DNA of 40,797 nt from Bacillus timonensis (GCF_000285535.1 NZ_HE610987.1:18295-59091), one strand, 5' to 3'; numbered from the stretch's first letter, positions 9,728 to 17,824 are shown. Numbers and translations are program-made. Notes: generated by a model not told the origin, from the letters alone.

Positions 9728-9890
9728 AGATTTTTTATGCCCACACGAGGTGGGTCACAAAGACGAAGACATCAGGACGTGGCGCTCTTAGTCTTAGATC
9801 CCATGGCTCGAAAAGTTTCCTTTGAAAATCGCATGTCTCCGCCGGAGGCTTAATATTATTAAGCAGAAGTTGGGGATTTTGCTTAATAAT
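9728..9890. repeat. Composite GC-rich intergenic repeat
   Basis: A run of small inverted repeats: CCCAC/GTGGG at about 9740-9755, a GAAGAC...GTCTT region to 9800, then CCTTTGAAAA, CCGCCGGAGGC and finally an 11-bp inverted repeat ATTATTAAGCA/TGCTTAATAAT directly after the ntdP stop. The CCGCCGGAGGC part with a neighbouring stem is shared with 1980-2177. No ORF is supported. It is richer in G+C than its surroundings. I recall similar modules between genes in other Bacillus genomes, but could not check this. Confidence 0.55.
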
Positions 9891-9891
9891 G

Positions 9892-10422
9892 TTAACTTCG
9901 ATAAGTTAAATAACGCTCATACCAGGTATCGATAAAGTCTGGTGCAAACGGACCTTTTCGACCACGTATCCATTGGATTAGCTTGTCTACATTATTTTTT
10001 AAAATCTTATCAATTACATCAGGATAATTCATTTCGCGACGATGTTTTTCATACTCATCCTCGTCTAATAAAATAAATGTCATATCCGGAAATACTTTGA
10101 TATCCAAATCATAGTCAATATATTTCAACGCTTCATCATCCGAAATGAAAGGTGAACTGATATTGCAATAATAATACACCCCGTCCTCACGTATCATTCC
10201 GATAATATTAAACCAATGTCGCGCATGAAAATAACATATAGCTGGTTCACGTGTAATCCAGGTCCTACCATCAGATTCCGTCACAGTAGTACGATCATTT
10301 CCGCCAATTACAAGACTTTGTGTGCCTTTAAGCACTCTCGTTTCTTCCCAAACACGGTGAATATGACCATTATGTTTATAACTATGGATTTGTATTTTAT
10401 CTCCTTCCATGGGAATACCCAT
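9892..10422 (-). CDS. ntdP: Nucleoside tri-/diphosphate phosphatase NtdP (YgaC, DUF402)
   Basis: 176-residue cytoplasmic protein of the DUF402 family. Family members in Staphylococcus and Bacillus hydrolyse nucleoside tri- and diphosphates. Recognisable blocks are [37 protein letters not shown], and [13 protein letters not shown] followed by [10 protein letters not shown]; the acidic residues in these blocks are the likely metal ligands. It ends [20 protein letters not shown], as in B. subtilis YgaC. The ATG at 10420-10422 follows GTAGGGAGAGAGA. It lies between ygaB and ygaD as in B. subtilis. Confidence 0.93.
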   Translation of the reverse strand: MGIPMEGDKIQIHSYKHNGHIHRVWEETRVLKGTQSLVIGGNDRTTVTESDGRTWITREPAICYFHARHWFNIIGMIREDGVYYYCNISSPFISDDEALKYIDYDLDIKVFPDMTFILLDEDEYEKHRREMNYPDVIDKILKNNVDKLIQWIRGRKGPFAPDFIDTWYERYLTYRS

Positions 10423-10598
10423 TCTCTCTCCCTACTTTCACTATTGGGCAGCTTTGTTTTATACTTTTCTATATTCTTACAAGAAAAATATAGAATTTGT
10501 GCTTCTCTCGATAGGGTTTATACCGTCCTCCCATATCGTAAGTATAAATCCAAAGAAAAACCTTTTTCTATTATTATAACGGTAAGTCGGATTTTTTA

Positions 10599-10633
10599 AA
10601 ACAAAAGAGCCATCGTTATTTTTCGATGACTCT
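10599..10633 (-). terminator. Rho-independent terminator of ygaB
   Basis: Minus-strand stem AGAGTCATCG/CGATGGCTCT with an eight-base loop, followed by TTTGTTTT. It starts nine bases after the ygaB stop codon. Confidence 0.8.
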
Positions 10634-10641
10634 CTCATTCC

Positions 10642-10896
10642 TTAAACCGTTTGATGGATTTTCTCCTGATAGGATCGGATGACTTCTTCGGTTTGTTGCT
10701 GGAATAATTCATGGATTTGTGCTAACTCCTCATGCATTCGTCGAATTTCTTCTTGTATTGTTTTAAGCTCTGTTTCTTTTTGTAATTCTAAAATTTGCGT
10801 TTCGATTTCTTGACATCTTTCAATTTCGGATTGAATGAAAAGTAACTTGTCCATTGTTTTTAGCTGTTCACCAACAAGGTCATTAAAATTGCTCAT
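10642..10896 (-). CDS. ygaB: YgaB family protein, short coiled coil
   Basis: 84-residue cytoplasmic protein, almost entirely a charged Glu/Gln/Ile/Leu-rich helix likely to form a coiled coil (about residues 15-75), with no catalytic motif. N-terminus MSNFNDLVGEQLKTMDKLLF. The ATG follows AGGAGGAAAAGCATT. Size and its place between sspE and ntdP match B. subtilis YgaB, whose function is unknown. It has its own terminator, so it is probably transcribed alone. Confidence 0.85.
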   Translation of the reverse strand: MSNFNDLVGEQLKTMDKLLFIQSEIERCQEIETQILELQKETELKTIQEEIRRMHEELAQIHELFQQQTEEVIRSYQEKIHQTV

Positions 10897-11127
10897 AATG
10901 CTTTTCCTCCTAAATGTCTATGAAGAATCATTACTGTTATAACCTAATATTTCTGTAAATAGACTCAATTTCCTTTGTCTTTGTATGTAGTAATATAGGA
11001 GGTTTTGTCAAATAAAAGAAGCAAGTGCCTTCACAAAATACTTTATCTAGGTTATGAAAGACTTATCGGATAGGGTTACTGGTTGGAATGGTCTTCATCT
11101 TCCATAGTGGTGGACTGGATAAACGTG

Positions 11128-11164
11128 AAAAAACACTTCCTTATCGAACAAGGAAGTGTTTTTT
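11128..11164 (-). terminator. Bidirectional terminator downstream of sspE
   Basis: Stem ACACTTCCTT/AAGGAAGTGT flanked by A and T runs, so it works on either strand. It lies 30 bp after the sspE stop codon. The stretch 10897-11127 upstream of ygaB shows no further gene. Confidence 0.85.
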
Positions 11165-11194
11165 CTAGTTAAGTAATTAAGTAACGTGTTTATG

Positions 11195-11368
11195 TTAGCC
11201 TTGGCCTTTGTTAGACTGTGACTGTTGGTTTTGACGTCTTACTTCTTGAGCATTTGTTTCGCTAGCAAACTCAGTACCGAATTGACCAGCACCTTGAGAT
11301 TGAGCGTTTTGTTGTCTTACTTGTTGTACGTTAGTTCCAGCTGAAGTTTTGTTTGGTTGTTTAGCCAT
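11195..11368 (-). CDS. sspE: Gamma-type small acid-soluble spore protein SspE
   Basis: 57-residue Gln/Asn/Ser-rich protein made late in the forespore and degraded at germination as an amino acid reserve; it does not bind DNA. It contains the internal duplication of the family: GTNVQQVRQQNAQS and then ETNAQEVRRQNQQS, and the germination-protease recognition motif appears as FGTEFASET. The start ATG at 11366-11368 is preceded by GGAGGTG; the frame is open for 18 more codons upstream but without a ribosome binding site. Expected to be under sigma-G control; I could not place a convincing sigma-G promoter. Confidence 0.95.
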   Translation of the reverse strand: MAKQPNKTSAGTNVQQVRQQNAQSQGAGQFGTEFASETNAQEVRRQNQQSQSNKGQG

Positions 11369-11563
11369 TGTAATCACCTCCACGACCATTAATTTGTCCC
11401 AGATACGAATGTAATATCCCAAATAATTTTAATTAAATTTATTAAATCATAGGATAATTTTTCATCGTTTGGATAATCTTATTAATTGAACAAAGTAACT
11501 AAATGTGTATGCTTATAAAGCTGGTCATTTTTGGGCATCCAATAAAAAGGAGGGTAATTGAAG

Positions 11564-11785
11564 ATGTATTCTGGTCGTGACATGACTCATTTATCAATGC
11601 TCCCAAAAAATGAATGGAAGGAAAGCGAGCTTGCTTTTTTCCACCATTCTTTCCAACAAATTGTTCCATATTTGAATGCGGAGGGTAGGTCCCTTCATAA
11701 TGAAATCGTCCAAGAAATTGAAGCCAGAGGCGGTTTTTACCGTAACAATGACTATACAAGTGATATTAGATTATCGTACGATTAA
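11564..11785 (+). CDS. yfhS: Small conserved protein, YfhS-like
   Basis: 73-residue soluble protein, MYSGRDMTHLSMLPKNEW, with acidic and aromatic residues and no membrane segment or known catalytic motif. The ATG has AAAGGAGGG eight bases upstream; a TTG two codons earlier is too close to that site. The symbol rests on position next to sspE and mutY, and on recalled similarity to B. subtilis YfhS, a sporulation-associated protein of unknown function. Confidence 0.75.
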   Translation: MYSGRDMTHLSMLPKNEWKESELAFFHHSFQQIVPYLNAEGRSLHNEIVQEIEARGGFYRNNDYTSDIRLSYD

Positions 11786-11800
11786 TCTTTTTTGGTAAAC

Positions 11801-11834
11801 AAAGAGCTTTCTCATTGTAAGAGAAAGCTTTTTC
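11801..11834. terminator. Shared bidirectional terminator of yfhS and mutY
   Basis: Stem AGCTTTCTC/GAGAAAGCT (11805-11813 with 11821-11829) with a seven-base loop and T run on the plus side. The convergent mutY stop codon lies inside the hairpin, so the two genes share it. Confidence 0.8.
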
Positions 11835-12891
11835 GTATTTTTTGATGGGAAACCGGGAATGTGTACTCATCCAATTCCTCTAAATGAACAAGTTTTAGAT
11901 TGTCCGTTTCTTGGATAGTATTCACTATTTTCCCTTCAAAAACGGTTATATTCCAAATCAAATGGGAAAACACATGCTGTATGGTTGTAAACGCTTGTCC
12001 AATCTTTGCTTCCACCTTATATTCATTTTTCAAAAAGTCTCCAAGCTGTTCTTTAGGAGTTTGAATGTTTAAAATGGTTTCGTGGTTTGGAAACTCCCAC
12101 AAGTTTGCCAAAAGACCTTTTTCAGGTCGTTTATGAATTAAAAATTGACCGTTCTCATTCTGTAGAACTACCGCGGCCATTGAAACAGCTGTTGGCGCTT
12201 TTTTCTTGTTTTTTACCGGAAGTTCTTTTTGAACACCCTCAGCAAAAGCTCTGCAATGTTCCCGAACAGGACATAATAGACAGGCTGGGTTTCCAGGAAC
12301 ACAAATTAATGCACCTAATTCCATTAATGCCTGATTAAATGCAGAAGGGTTTTCCTTAGAAATAATTTCTCTGACAATGGCTTCAAAAATCTGGCGAGTT
12401 TTTGGTTTAGCAATATCATCCCAAACAGATAAAATTCGTGAAAGTACCCGCATTACATTTCCGTCCACCGCTGGCTCTGGTACTCCATATGCGATACTTA
12501 GGATAGCTCCGGTAGTATAAGGGCCAACACCTTTCAGACTCGAAATTTCATCAACTGTATCTGGAACCTTGCCATCATATTTTTCAGCCACTTCTTTTAC
12601 TGCTGCATGAAGGTTTCTTACACGAGAATAATACCCCAAACCTTCCCATGCTTTCAGTACCTTATCTTCCTCCGCTTTAGCAAGGTCTTCAATTGTTGGA
12701 AATTTAGAAACGAAATTCTCAAAGTAAGGGATTACCGTGTCAACTCTTGTTTGCTGAAGCATAATTTCCGAAACCCACACTTTATAAGGATCCTGGTCCT
12801 GCCTCCACGGAAGGTCTCTTTGCTCTTGTTCGAACCAGTCAATTAAATCTTTTTGAAATTCATTTATCAAAAAATCGTCCAATATTTTCAT
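11812..12891 (-). CDS. mutY: A/G-specific adenine glycosylase MutY
   Basis: 359-residue DNA repair enzyme that removes adenine mispaired with 8-oxoguanine. The catalytic Glu42 is in [14 protein letters not shown]; the helix-hairpin-helix [12 protein letters not shown] and the catalytic Asp in PAVDGNVMR follow. The [4Fe-4S] motif is C-X6-C-X2-C-X5-C in [17 protein letters not shown]. The C-terminal part (from about residue 235) is the NUDIX-like MutT-type domain that recognises 8-oxoG. Start ATG 12889-12891. Position next to yfhP and sspE follows B. subtilis, but fabL, which lies between mutY and sspE there, is absent here. Confidence 0.97.
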   Translation of the reverse strand: MKILDDFLINEFQKDLIDWFEQEQRDLPWRQDQDPYKVWVSEIMLQQTRVDTVIPYFENFVSKFPTIEDLAKAEEDKVLKAWEGLGYYSRVRNLHAAVKEVAEKYDGKVPDTVDEISSLKGVGPYTTGAILSIAYGVPEPAVDGNVMRVLSRILSVWDDIAKPKTRQIFEAIVREIISKENPSAFNQALMELGALICVPGNPACLLCPVREHCRAFAEGVQKELPVKNKKKAPTAVSMAAVVLQNENGQFLIHKRPEKGLLANLWEFPNHETILNIQTPKEQLGDFLKNEYKVEAKIGQAFTTIQHVFSHLIWNITVFEGKIVNTIQETDNLKLVHLEELDEYTFPVSHQKIRKSFLLQ

Positions 12892-12984
12892 TTCCTATTA
12901 CCATTCCCTCTCCCAAGGTGTTATTATTAAAATAATTTATCTAAATGATGTTTGTTGGTTACATTAATCTTAGATACGTATAAA

Positions 12985-13083
12985 AGCGTACGCGCCTTGA
13001 CCAGCCCTGAAAAGCACAAGACAAGTTGGCGAAAAAGTCGCTATTTGACCTTCTTGACGGATTGATGGGCTAGGCGCTGAGCT
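12985..13083. repeat. GC-rich imperfect inverted repeat in the mutY-yfhP gap
   Basis: The ends pair as GCGCCT...AGGCGC and AGCCC...GGGCT, with smaller pairings inside (GACAAGTTGGCG...). The base composition is richer in G+C than the neighbouring sequence. No ORF is supported. It ends just before the yfhP ribosome binding site, so it could lie in the yfhP leader. Confidence 0.45.
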
Positions 13084-13112
13084 AGACATATAAAGTGAAG
13101 GAGGTCTCATTT

Positions 13113-14096
13113 TTGGATACAGGAACACATATTGTTATGGGTCTTGCATTGGGTGGTATTGCCACACTTGACCCTGTCGTTACAGTGAATCCCGCTACCA
13201 CTCACGCTGTTATCTTTGGAACACTGATTGGTTCACAGGCGCCAGACCTTGATACCATCCTCAAATTACGAAATAATGCTCATTATATAAAAAATCACCG
13301 AGGAATTACACACTCTATTCCGGCTGTATTACTCTGGCCAATTTTAATAACAGGAGCCCTGTTATTGTTTTATCCAGAAGCTAATCTTTTTCATCTGTGG
13401 ATGTGGACCTTTATCGGGGTCATTCTCCATGTGTTTGTTGATATTTTTAACGCATATGGAACACAAGCATTACGACCTTTTTCTCATAAATGGGTGGCAT
13501 TAGGTGTCATCAATACATTTGACCCATTCATTTTCTTACTTCACTTAGCAGGAATAATTGTGTGGAAGCTTGGCTTACATGCAGGCGTTACTTTTTTTTC
13601 AGTCTATGCTATCCTTTTGGTCTATTATATCATTAGGTTTCGCATGCGGAACAAGGTCGAAGCAGCGGTTCGTGATAAAATCGACGAGAAAATCACAGAG
13701 ATCATCATTTCTCCAACCTATCGCTTCAATCAATGGCATATTGCTGTCGTGACTGAAACATACTTTTATGTCGCACGCGCCAAAAACACTGAAATAATTA
13801 TACACGATCAATTTGTAAAGCGCCCGATACCTGATACACCTGTTATCAATGCTGCAAAAAAGGACAAAAACTTAGCTGCGTTTCTGCACTTCTCCCCAGT
13901 TTACCGTTGGGAAATCGATGAATATGATGACTATTACGAAGTTCGTTTTATTGATCTCCGTTATCGAAGTAAAGGTCATTATCCATTTATCGCAGTAGTA
14001 CAGTTAGACCTTGATTTAACCATTATTACTTCCTATACCGGTTGGATTTTTAGTGAAGAAAAATTACGTAAAAAACTTGAGCTTATTCCAAGTTAA
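13113..14096 (+). CDS. yfhP: Membrane-bound metal-dependent hydrolase family protein YfhP
   Basis: 327-residue protein of the YdjM/DUF457 family. N-terminal half: MDTGTHIVMGLALGG, SQAPDLDTILKLR and HYIKNHRGITHSIP, the His/Asp pattern of the family, combined with four or five membrane spans to about residue 175. The C-terminal 150 residues are soluble and mixed. The start is TTG at 13113, seven bases after GAAGGAGGTC; a GTG at 13095 lies in front of that site and is rejected. Biochemical activity is not established for YfhP. Confidence 0.9.
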   Translation: MDTGTHIVMGLALGGIATLDPVVTVNPATTHAVIFGTLIGSQAPDLDTILKLRNNAHYIKNHRGITHSIPAVLLWPILITGALLLFYPEANLFHLWMWTFIGVILHVFVDIFNAYGTQALRPFSHKWVALGVINTFDPFIFLLHLAGIIVWKLGLHAGVTFFSVYAILLVYYIIRFRMRNKVEAAVRDKIDEKITEIIISPTYRFNQWHIAVVTETYFYVARAKNTEIIIHDQFVKRPIPDTPVINAAKKDKNLAAFLHFSPVYRWEIDEYDDYYEVRFIDLRYRSKGHYPFIAVVQLDLDLTIITSYTGWIFSEEKLRKKLELIPS

Positions 14097-14108
14097 ACCA
14101 TTTTCTCT

Positions 14109-14139
14109 CCATAACAATGTTTGTTATGGGGCTTTTTTT
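14109..14139 (+). terminator. Rho-independent terminator of yfhP
   Basis: Stem CCATAACAA/TTGTTATGG with a three-base loop, then GGC and seven T, 12 bp after the stop codon. Confidence 0.9.
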
Positions 14140-14194
14140 AATCCAAATGCACCATGTTTGATTATCTTTACCATTAATTCACGATGCCCATTTT

Positions 14195-14224
14195 ACATGA
14201 AATGAATCCAAGAACTCCATACTA
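14195..14224 (+). promoter_or_regulatory. Candidate sigma-G promoter of sspK
   Basis: ACATG (14195-14199) and CATACTA (14218-14224) are separated by 18 bp, close to the sigma-F/G pattern GHATR-N18-CATNHTA with one mismatch in the -35 box. It lies 70 bp before sspK, a gene known to be forespore-expressed in B. subtilis. Confidence 0.45.
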
Positions 14225-14294
14225 GTAATACGTGTTTAAAGGCATGTAATCCCTTTTTACACGATGTCCACGCTTTTTAATAGGAGGTATTCGC

Positions 14295-14453
14295 ATGCGG
14301 AACAAAAAACGAGGATTTCCAAACCAGAATCGTAATAAGTTTCAGGGTGAACCTAGAGCAAAAGCTGAATACGCCTCAACAAGAGCAGATGGTTCCATTA
14401 ACACACATCCACAGGAACGAATGAAGGCTTCAAGTGAACGACACGATTTTTAA
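14295..14453 (+). CDS. sspK: Small acid-soluble spore protein K (SspK)
   Basis: 52-residue basic spore protein. [40 protein letters not shown] and ERMKAS match B. subtilis SspK closely over the whole length. The ATG has TAGGAGGTATTCG before it. Minor SASP made in the forespore. Its neighbours yfhP upstream and yfhH/recX downstream agree with B. subtilis. Confidence 0.94.
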   Translation: MRNKKRGFPNQNRNKFQGEPRAKAEYASTRADGSINTHPQERMKASSERHDF

Positions 14454-14506
14454 ATCTAAACACGAACCAAAAAAATCGAATCGACTAAAACTTGGAGGTG
14501 CGTGTA

Positions 14507-14659
14507 ATGGGTAAAAAAGGATATAAGAAAAACGAATATTCAAATCCGTTCCAACAAGCATGGGCGAATCCGAAACATGCTTGGGCACAAGTAAATGGAG
14601 AAACAAGACGTACACAAAACCTCATTATTTTAGAGCATCAAACAAGAAAACAATCTTAA
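14507..14659 (+). CDS. YpzG-like small protein
   Basis: 50-residue basic protein MGKKGYKKNEYSNPFQQAWA followed by NPKHAWAQVNGETRRTQN and LEHQTRKQS. The pattern NPF-Q-AWANPKHAWAQVNGET is that of the YpzG family, small sporulation-associated proteins of unknown function. The ATG has GGAGGTGCGTGTA in front. It follows sspK by 53 bp on the same strand and may be cotranscribed in the forespore. Confidence 0.85.
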   Translation: MGKKGYKKNEYSNPFQQAWANPKHAWAQVNGETRRTQNLIILEHQTRKQS

Positions 14660-14685
14660 AAAAGAACAGGTTATCTAGACAGAAT

Positions 14686-14714
14686 AAAAACCAGAGAATT
14701 TTCTCTGGTTTTTA
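14686..14714. terminator. Bidirectional terminator between the YpzG-like gene and yfhH
   Basis: Perfect palindrome CCAGAGAA/TTCTCTGG (14691-14708) flanked by AAAAA and TTTTTATTT. It serves both convergent transcripts; its right flank touches the yfhH stop codon. Confidence 0.9.
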
Positions 14715-15026
14715 TTTAAGAAGTAGTGAAATTGGTAATGCCTCTTCTTTGTTCTCTTGCCCTACACGATGTCCCCAAGCAAATACCCCATTAATGTAGT
14801 TGATTTTAAAATAGCTTCCAGGGTCGCCATCAATTTCATATGATTCACCTGAGTGAAAATCCTTTGGATTAAGTAGATATGCCTTTGCCATCGCTGCTTT
14901 TCGTTCTAGTACAGCCAGCTCATTTACAATCCCAAGTTGTTCCGCTTTTCGAGCTTGTTCCTTTAAGCTAGCGATTTCTTGTCTTAATTCAAATTCTGTC
15001 ATTTGGCTATATCGTTTTTCTTGCAT
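14712..15026 (-). CDS. yfhH: YfhH family protein (DUF1811)
   Basis: 104-residue soluble protein of unknown function. The first 50 residues (MQEKRYSQMTEFELRQEIAS) form a charged helix; the rest, including MAKAYLLNPKDFHSGESYEI and INGVFAWGHRVG, resembles a small beta domain. ATG 15024-15026 gives the same length as B. subtilis YfhH; an alternative ATG at 15039-15041 (MARVN...) would overlap recX by 14 bp and has only a weak ribosome binding site. It directly follows recX and is probably coupled to it. Confidence 0.88.
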   Translation of the reverse strand: MQEKRYSQMTEFELRQEIASLKEQARKAEQLGIVNELAVLERKAAMAKAYLLNPKDFHSGESYEIDGDPGSYFKINYINGVFAWGHRVGQENKEEALPISLLLK

Positions 15027-15027
15027 A

Positions 15028-15843
15028 TTAACTCTCGCCATCCTTTATGTAGTTGATGAATTTTTCAATCATGTCTAAATCGAATCCTTTTCGAAAAAGG
15101 GCTTGCTTCATTTTTTGTTCATAATCCCATCCATCTAATTTTTCATATTTTCGATGGGCTTTCATTCCATGATGTTGAAGCGCTACCCACTCTTCATCCG
15201 TGTCCTTCTCTATTGTTGCCTCGTCCATGGCAATTTGGATTACATCCCATGCAAAACCTTTTCGTATGAGGGTTTGCTCGAGCTTCTGTTTTATTTGCCG
15301 CTCTGACGTTTTGCTGTTCTTTGGAATTGTTTTTAAAATAAGCTTAATGGCTTTTTCTATCTGCTTGTCCATTGTAAAAAGCGTAAGACTTTTCGTTACT
15401 ATGTCTTTATTAATCCCTTTTTCAAAAAGCTCTTGTTTAATAACTTCAGGACCCTTTGTAGTAGTATTGATTTGAGTTCGGACATATGCCTTCGCAAATT
15501 CTTCGTCATTAATATATTTATATTCGGAAAGCTTATGAATCACATCCGGTATTATCGGGTCATCCACTTCTTTTTTCTTAAGGTAATCAATAATTTCTTT
15601 CGTCGAACGCATTCGATAAGATAAAAAATTTAATGCCAAATTAAAGGCCTTTTTCACTTCATCTTCAAACTGGATTTCAGAAATATCTAGCTCATCCAGC
15701 TCCATCCCCTTTTTTAACTGAAAGGAAATGAGGATGTCCTGATCGACACTAAACGCATATTCCTCGCCCTTGCCGTAATCAAGAAATATATTATATCGTT
15801 CTACATTTTTCTTTTGAGTTGTGATTTTCGCTATAATTGCCAT
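15028..15843 (-). CDS. recX: Recombination regulator RecX
   Basis: 271-residue cytoplasmic regulator that binds RecA filaments. It has the long Firmicutes form with repeated three-helix modules: ALNFLSYRMRSTKEIIDYLK near residue 70, AKAYVRTQINTTTKGPEVIK near 118, then LEQTLIRKGFAWDVI and MKQALFRKGFDLDMIEKFI. The ATG 15841-15843 is followed by AIIAKITTQKKN and preceded by AGGGAGGTG. It is divergent from yfhF and followed by yfhH, as in B. subtilis. Confidence 0.95.
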   Translation of the reverse strand: MAIIAKITTQKKNVERYNIFLDYGKGEEYAFSVDQDILISFQLKKGMELDELDISEIQFEDEVKKAFNLALNFLSYRMRSTKEIIDYLKKKEVDDPIIPDVIHKLSEYKYINDEEFAKAYVRTQINTTTKGPEVIKQELFEKGINKDIVTKSLTLFTMDKQIEKAIKLILKTIPKNSKTSERQIKQKLEQTLIRKGFAWDVIQIAMDEATIEKDTDEEWVALQHHGMKAHRKYEKLDGWDYEQKMKQALFRKGFDLDMIEKFINYIKDGES

Positions 15844-15989
15844 TTGAATTACACCTCCCTTTTATAGTAGCACATGATGAATAAATCCGTCTCCCACCAC
15901 TTTACAAGTTTCTGGTTTTCACTAAATTAAAAGGATATATGAAAAACTTATTGAATTATGTAGGAAAAGACATGGAAAGGAAGAACTGA

Positions 15990-16910
15990 ATGAAAATCGT
16001 GATTGCTGGCGGAACTGGCTTTGTCGGGAAAAAGCTTACGGAATATCTTTTAGATCAACGTCATGAAGTATTTGTTTTAACAAGAAACGCAACACCACAA
16101 CCAAGTCAACATCCAAATCTACACTATGTAGAATGGTTGTCAGCAACTAGTGCCCCTGAAAACCAACTACCGGAAATAGACGCTTTTGTTAATCTTGCAG
16201 GTGAGTCGTTGAATAGTGGTAGATGGACGGAATCTCGAAAAAAACAAATTATGGAAAGTCGATTGATTACAACAAAAGAACTTGTCCGCATAATTACTTC
16301 ATTGCCTGCTAAGCCGGCAATCTTGCTAAATGCAAGTGCAATCGGGATATATGGAACTTCAGAGGTCAAAACCTTTACGGAAGATTCTACGGTAGTAGGA
16401 GATGACTTTTTAGCAAGAACAGTGGCTGCTTGGGAGAAGGAAGCAAGGAAAGTCAATGACTTTGGGGTTCGGACTTGTTTTTTACGACTTGGTGTTGTCC
16501 TGGGTAATGATGGGGGTGCCCTCACTCGTATTGTTCTTCCTTATCGTTTTTTCATTGGCGGAACGATTGGTTCAGGTACACAGTGGCTATCATGGATTCA
16601 TATTGATGATGTTGTGAAAGGGATAGATTTTCTTTTACATCATGAATCAGTAAGTGGGCCAATTAATTTTACTGCACCAAATCCAATACAGATGAAATCT
16701 TTTGGACATGTTGTTGGAAAAGTCATGCACCGCCCACATTGGCTCCCAGTACCAGGCTTCGCCCTAAAACTATTACTCGGAGAGATGAGCATCTTAGTTT
16801 TGGAGGGCCAACAAGTAATACCTAAAAAGCTTCAAGAACACGGTTTCTCCTTTACTTATGAAACACTTGAGAAAGCGTTGAAGCACATTTTAATGGCAAA
16901 ATCGACATAA
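15990..16910 (+). CDS. yfhF: TIGR01777 family NAD(P)-binding epimerase-like protein YfhF
   Basis: 306-residue short-chain dehydrogenase-like protein. The N-terminal nucleotide-binding motif is GGTGFVGKKLTEYL; DAFVNLAGESLNSGRW and ASAIGIYG follow, with LRLGVVLGNDGGAL and SWIHIDDVV further on. The C-terminal DUF1731 region is HRPHWLPVPGFALKLLLGEM...VLEGQQV. The substrate is not known. The ATG follows GAAAGGAAG. It is divergent from recX, as in B. subtilis. Confidence 0.93.
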   Translation: MKIVIAGGTGFVGKKLTEYLLDQRHEVFVLTRNATPQPSQHPNLHYVEWLSATSAPENQLPEIDAFVNLAGESLNSGRWTESRKKQIMESRLITTKELVRIITSLPAKPAILLNASAIGIYGTSEVKTFTEDSTVVGDDFLARTVAAWEKEARKVNDFGVRTCFLRLGVVLGNDGGALTRIVLPYRFFIGGTIGSGTQWLSWIHIDDVVKGIDFLLHHESVSGPINFTAPNPIQMKSFGHVVGKVMHRPHWLPVPGFALKLLLGEMSILVLEGQQVIPKKLQEHGFSFTYETLEKALKHILMAKST

Positions 16911-17085
16911 TCCACCACGATTCATATAAAAGCGTCGAAATTACCAATAATTTGATACAAAAATTTCACAAAAAACCTATTTATTTTTACAAAAGATTCG
17001 AGTATGATACCTAGAGTGAAGTAAAAAAAGACTCAACACAACAATAAAATACAAACTTAAAATTGGCTAATTCAAGTTGGCTAAC

Positions 17086-17184
17086 TTTAGGGAAGGCAAA
17101 TGGTGCGCCACCAGTTTCACTGGTTCTAGTGGGTTCGATTCCCACCCCGAAATTTTTTATTCATACAAAAAATTTCGAGGGTGG
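17086..17184 (+). promoter_or_regulatory. tRNA-like leader of the GNAT gene with an alternative long hairpin
   Basis: Fold 1, 17086-17152: acceptor-like TTTAGGG/CCCGAAA (six of seven pairs), D-arm-like GGC-N9-GCC with GG in the loop, stem ACCAG/CTGGT with loop TTTCA, a four-base variable part, and a canonical T arm GTGGG-TTCGATT-CCCAC. It is 67 bases, shorter than a normal tRNA, and has no CCA. Fold 2, 17142-17184: a 17-bp hairpin pairing CCACCC and CGAAATTTTTT with AAAAAATTTCG and GGGTGG around one bulged A, loop ATTCATAC. The two folds share 17142-17152, so they exclude one another. The GNAT ribosome binding site (GGAGGGG, 17216-17222) lies 32 bases further on and can itself pair with CCTC. 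I read this as a possible switch or a pseudo-tRNA; no known RNA family was recognised. Confidence 0.5.
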
Positions 17185-17229
17185 ATCTTACCACAGGTCT
17201 GGTCTGTCCTCAGGTTGGAGGGGAAACTG

Positions 17230-17787
17230 ATGCTAAAAAAACGTGAACTTCAAGATTGTCAAGCTCTTTATGAGCTCATGGTGCACCCGGATGTCTTCCC
17301 ATTTGTGCGTCAAAAAGCATATTCCTATGAAGAGTTTTTATTTATTACTAAGCAAACGATTGAGGCAGAAGAGCGAGGTGAATTGATTTCACGTACCATT
17401 TTAGATGAATGGGGCTCCCCAATTGGCACAATTAATCTATACGATATTGCAGACAACGCTGGTTTTCTTGGAACATGGCTTGGTAAGCCATATCATGGGA
17501 AAGGTTATAATCAAGCTGGCAAGGATGCATTTTTTGCAGAACTCTTTTATGAGCTGGGAATTGAGACAATTTTTATGAGAGTTAAAAAAGTAAATCTTCG
17601 CTCTACGAAAGCAGTTCAGAAGCTACCTTATGTTAATTTCGCTAATGAAACTCGAAAATCTTTACTTGACCAACTTAACGCAAACGGTGATATTTATAAT
17701 CTCTATGAGGTTGCCAAAGATTTATACACCATGCATACTCTACGTGCCGTAAGTAGTGCTGAAGAAGAACATTTGAAAGAAGCGTAA
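17230..17787 (+). CDS. GNAT family N-acetyltransferase (RimJ/RimL-like)
   Basis: 185-residue cytoplasmic acetyltransferase. It opens with MLKKRELQDCQALYELMVHP; the acetyl-CoA fold continues through GSPIGTINLYDI, GFLGTWLGKPYHGKGYNQAG (the motif A pyrophosphate loop) and FMRVKKVNLRSTKAVQKL (the motif B region), the layout of RimJ/RimL-type enzymes. The substrate is unknown. The ATG at 17230 follows GGTTGGAGGGG; the frame is open 51 codons further upstream, but that part covers the structured leader. It is flanked by yfhF and yfhE, where B. subtilis has other genes. Confidence 0.9.
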   Translation: MLKKRELQDCQALYELMVHPDVFPFVRQKAYSYEEFLFITKQTIEAEERGELISRTILDEWGSPIGTINLYDIADNAGFLGTWLGKPYHGKGYNQAGKDAFFAELFYELGIETIFMRVKKVNLRSTKAVQKLPYVNFANETRKSLLDQLNANGDIYNLYEVAKDLYTMHTLRAVSSAEEEHLKEA

Positions 17788-17802
17788 ATACACATATATG
17801 TT

Positions 17803-17824
17803 AAACCCGTTTTTTAACGGGTTT
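17803..17824 (+). terminator. Terminator hairpin of the GNAT gene, T tail interrupted
   Basis: Stem AAACCCGTT/AACGGGTTT, 15 bp after the stop codon. The expected T run is replaced by CAGACTG, the end of a GC-rich element. The same 22 bases recur exactly at 18025-18046 with a full T tail. Confidence 0.65.

Noticed and set aside
16986-17008. Sigma-A promoter of the GNAT leader
   Set aside because: TATGAT at 17003-17008 is good, but TTTACA lies only 11 bp upstream and no -35 is seen at 16-18 bp.
17086-17152. Functional tRNA gene
   Set aside because: The T arm is canonical, but the cloverleaf has only 67 bases, a five-base anticodon-like loop and an acceptor mismatch, with no CCA. It is reported as tRNA-like only.
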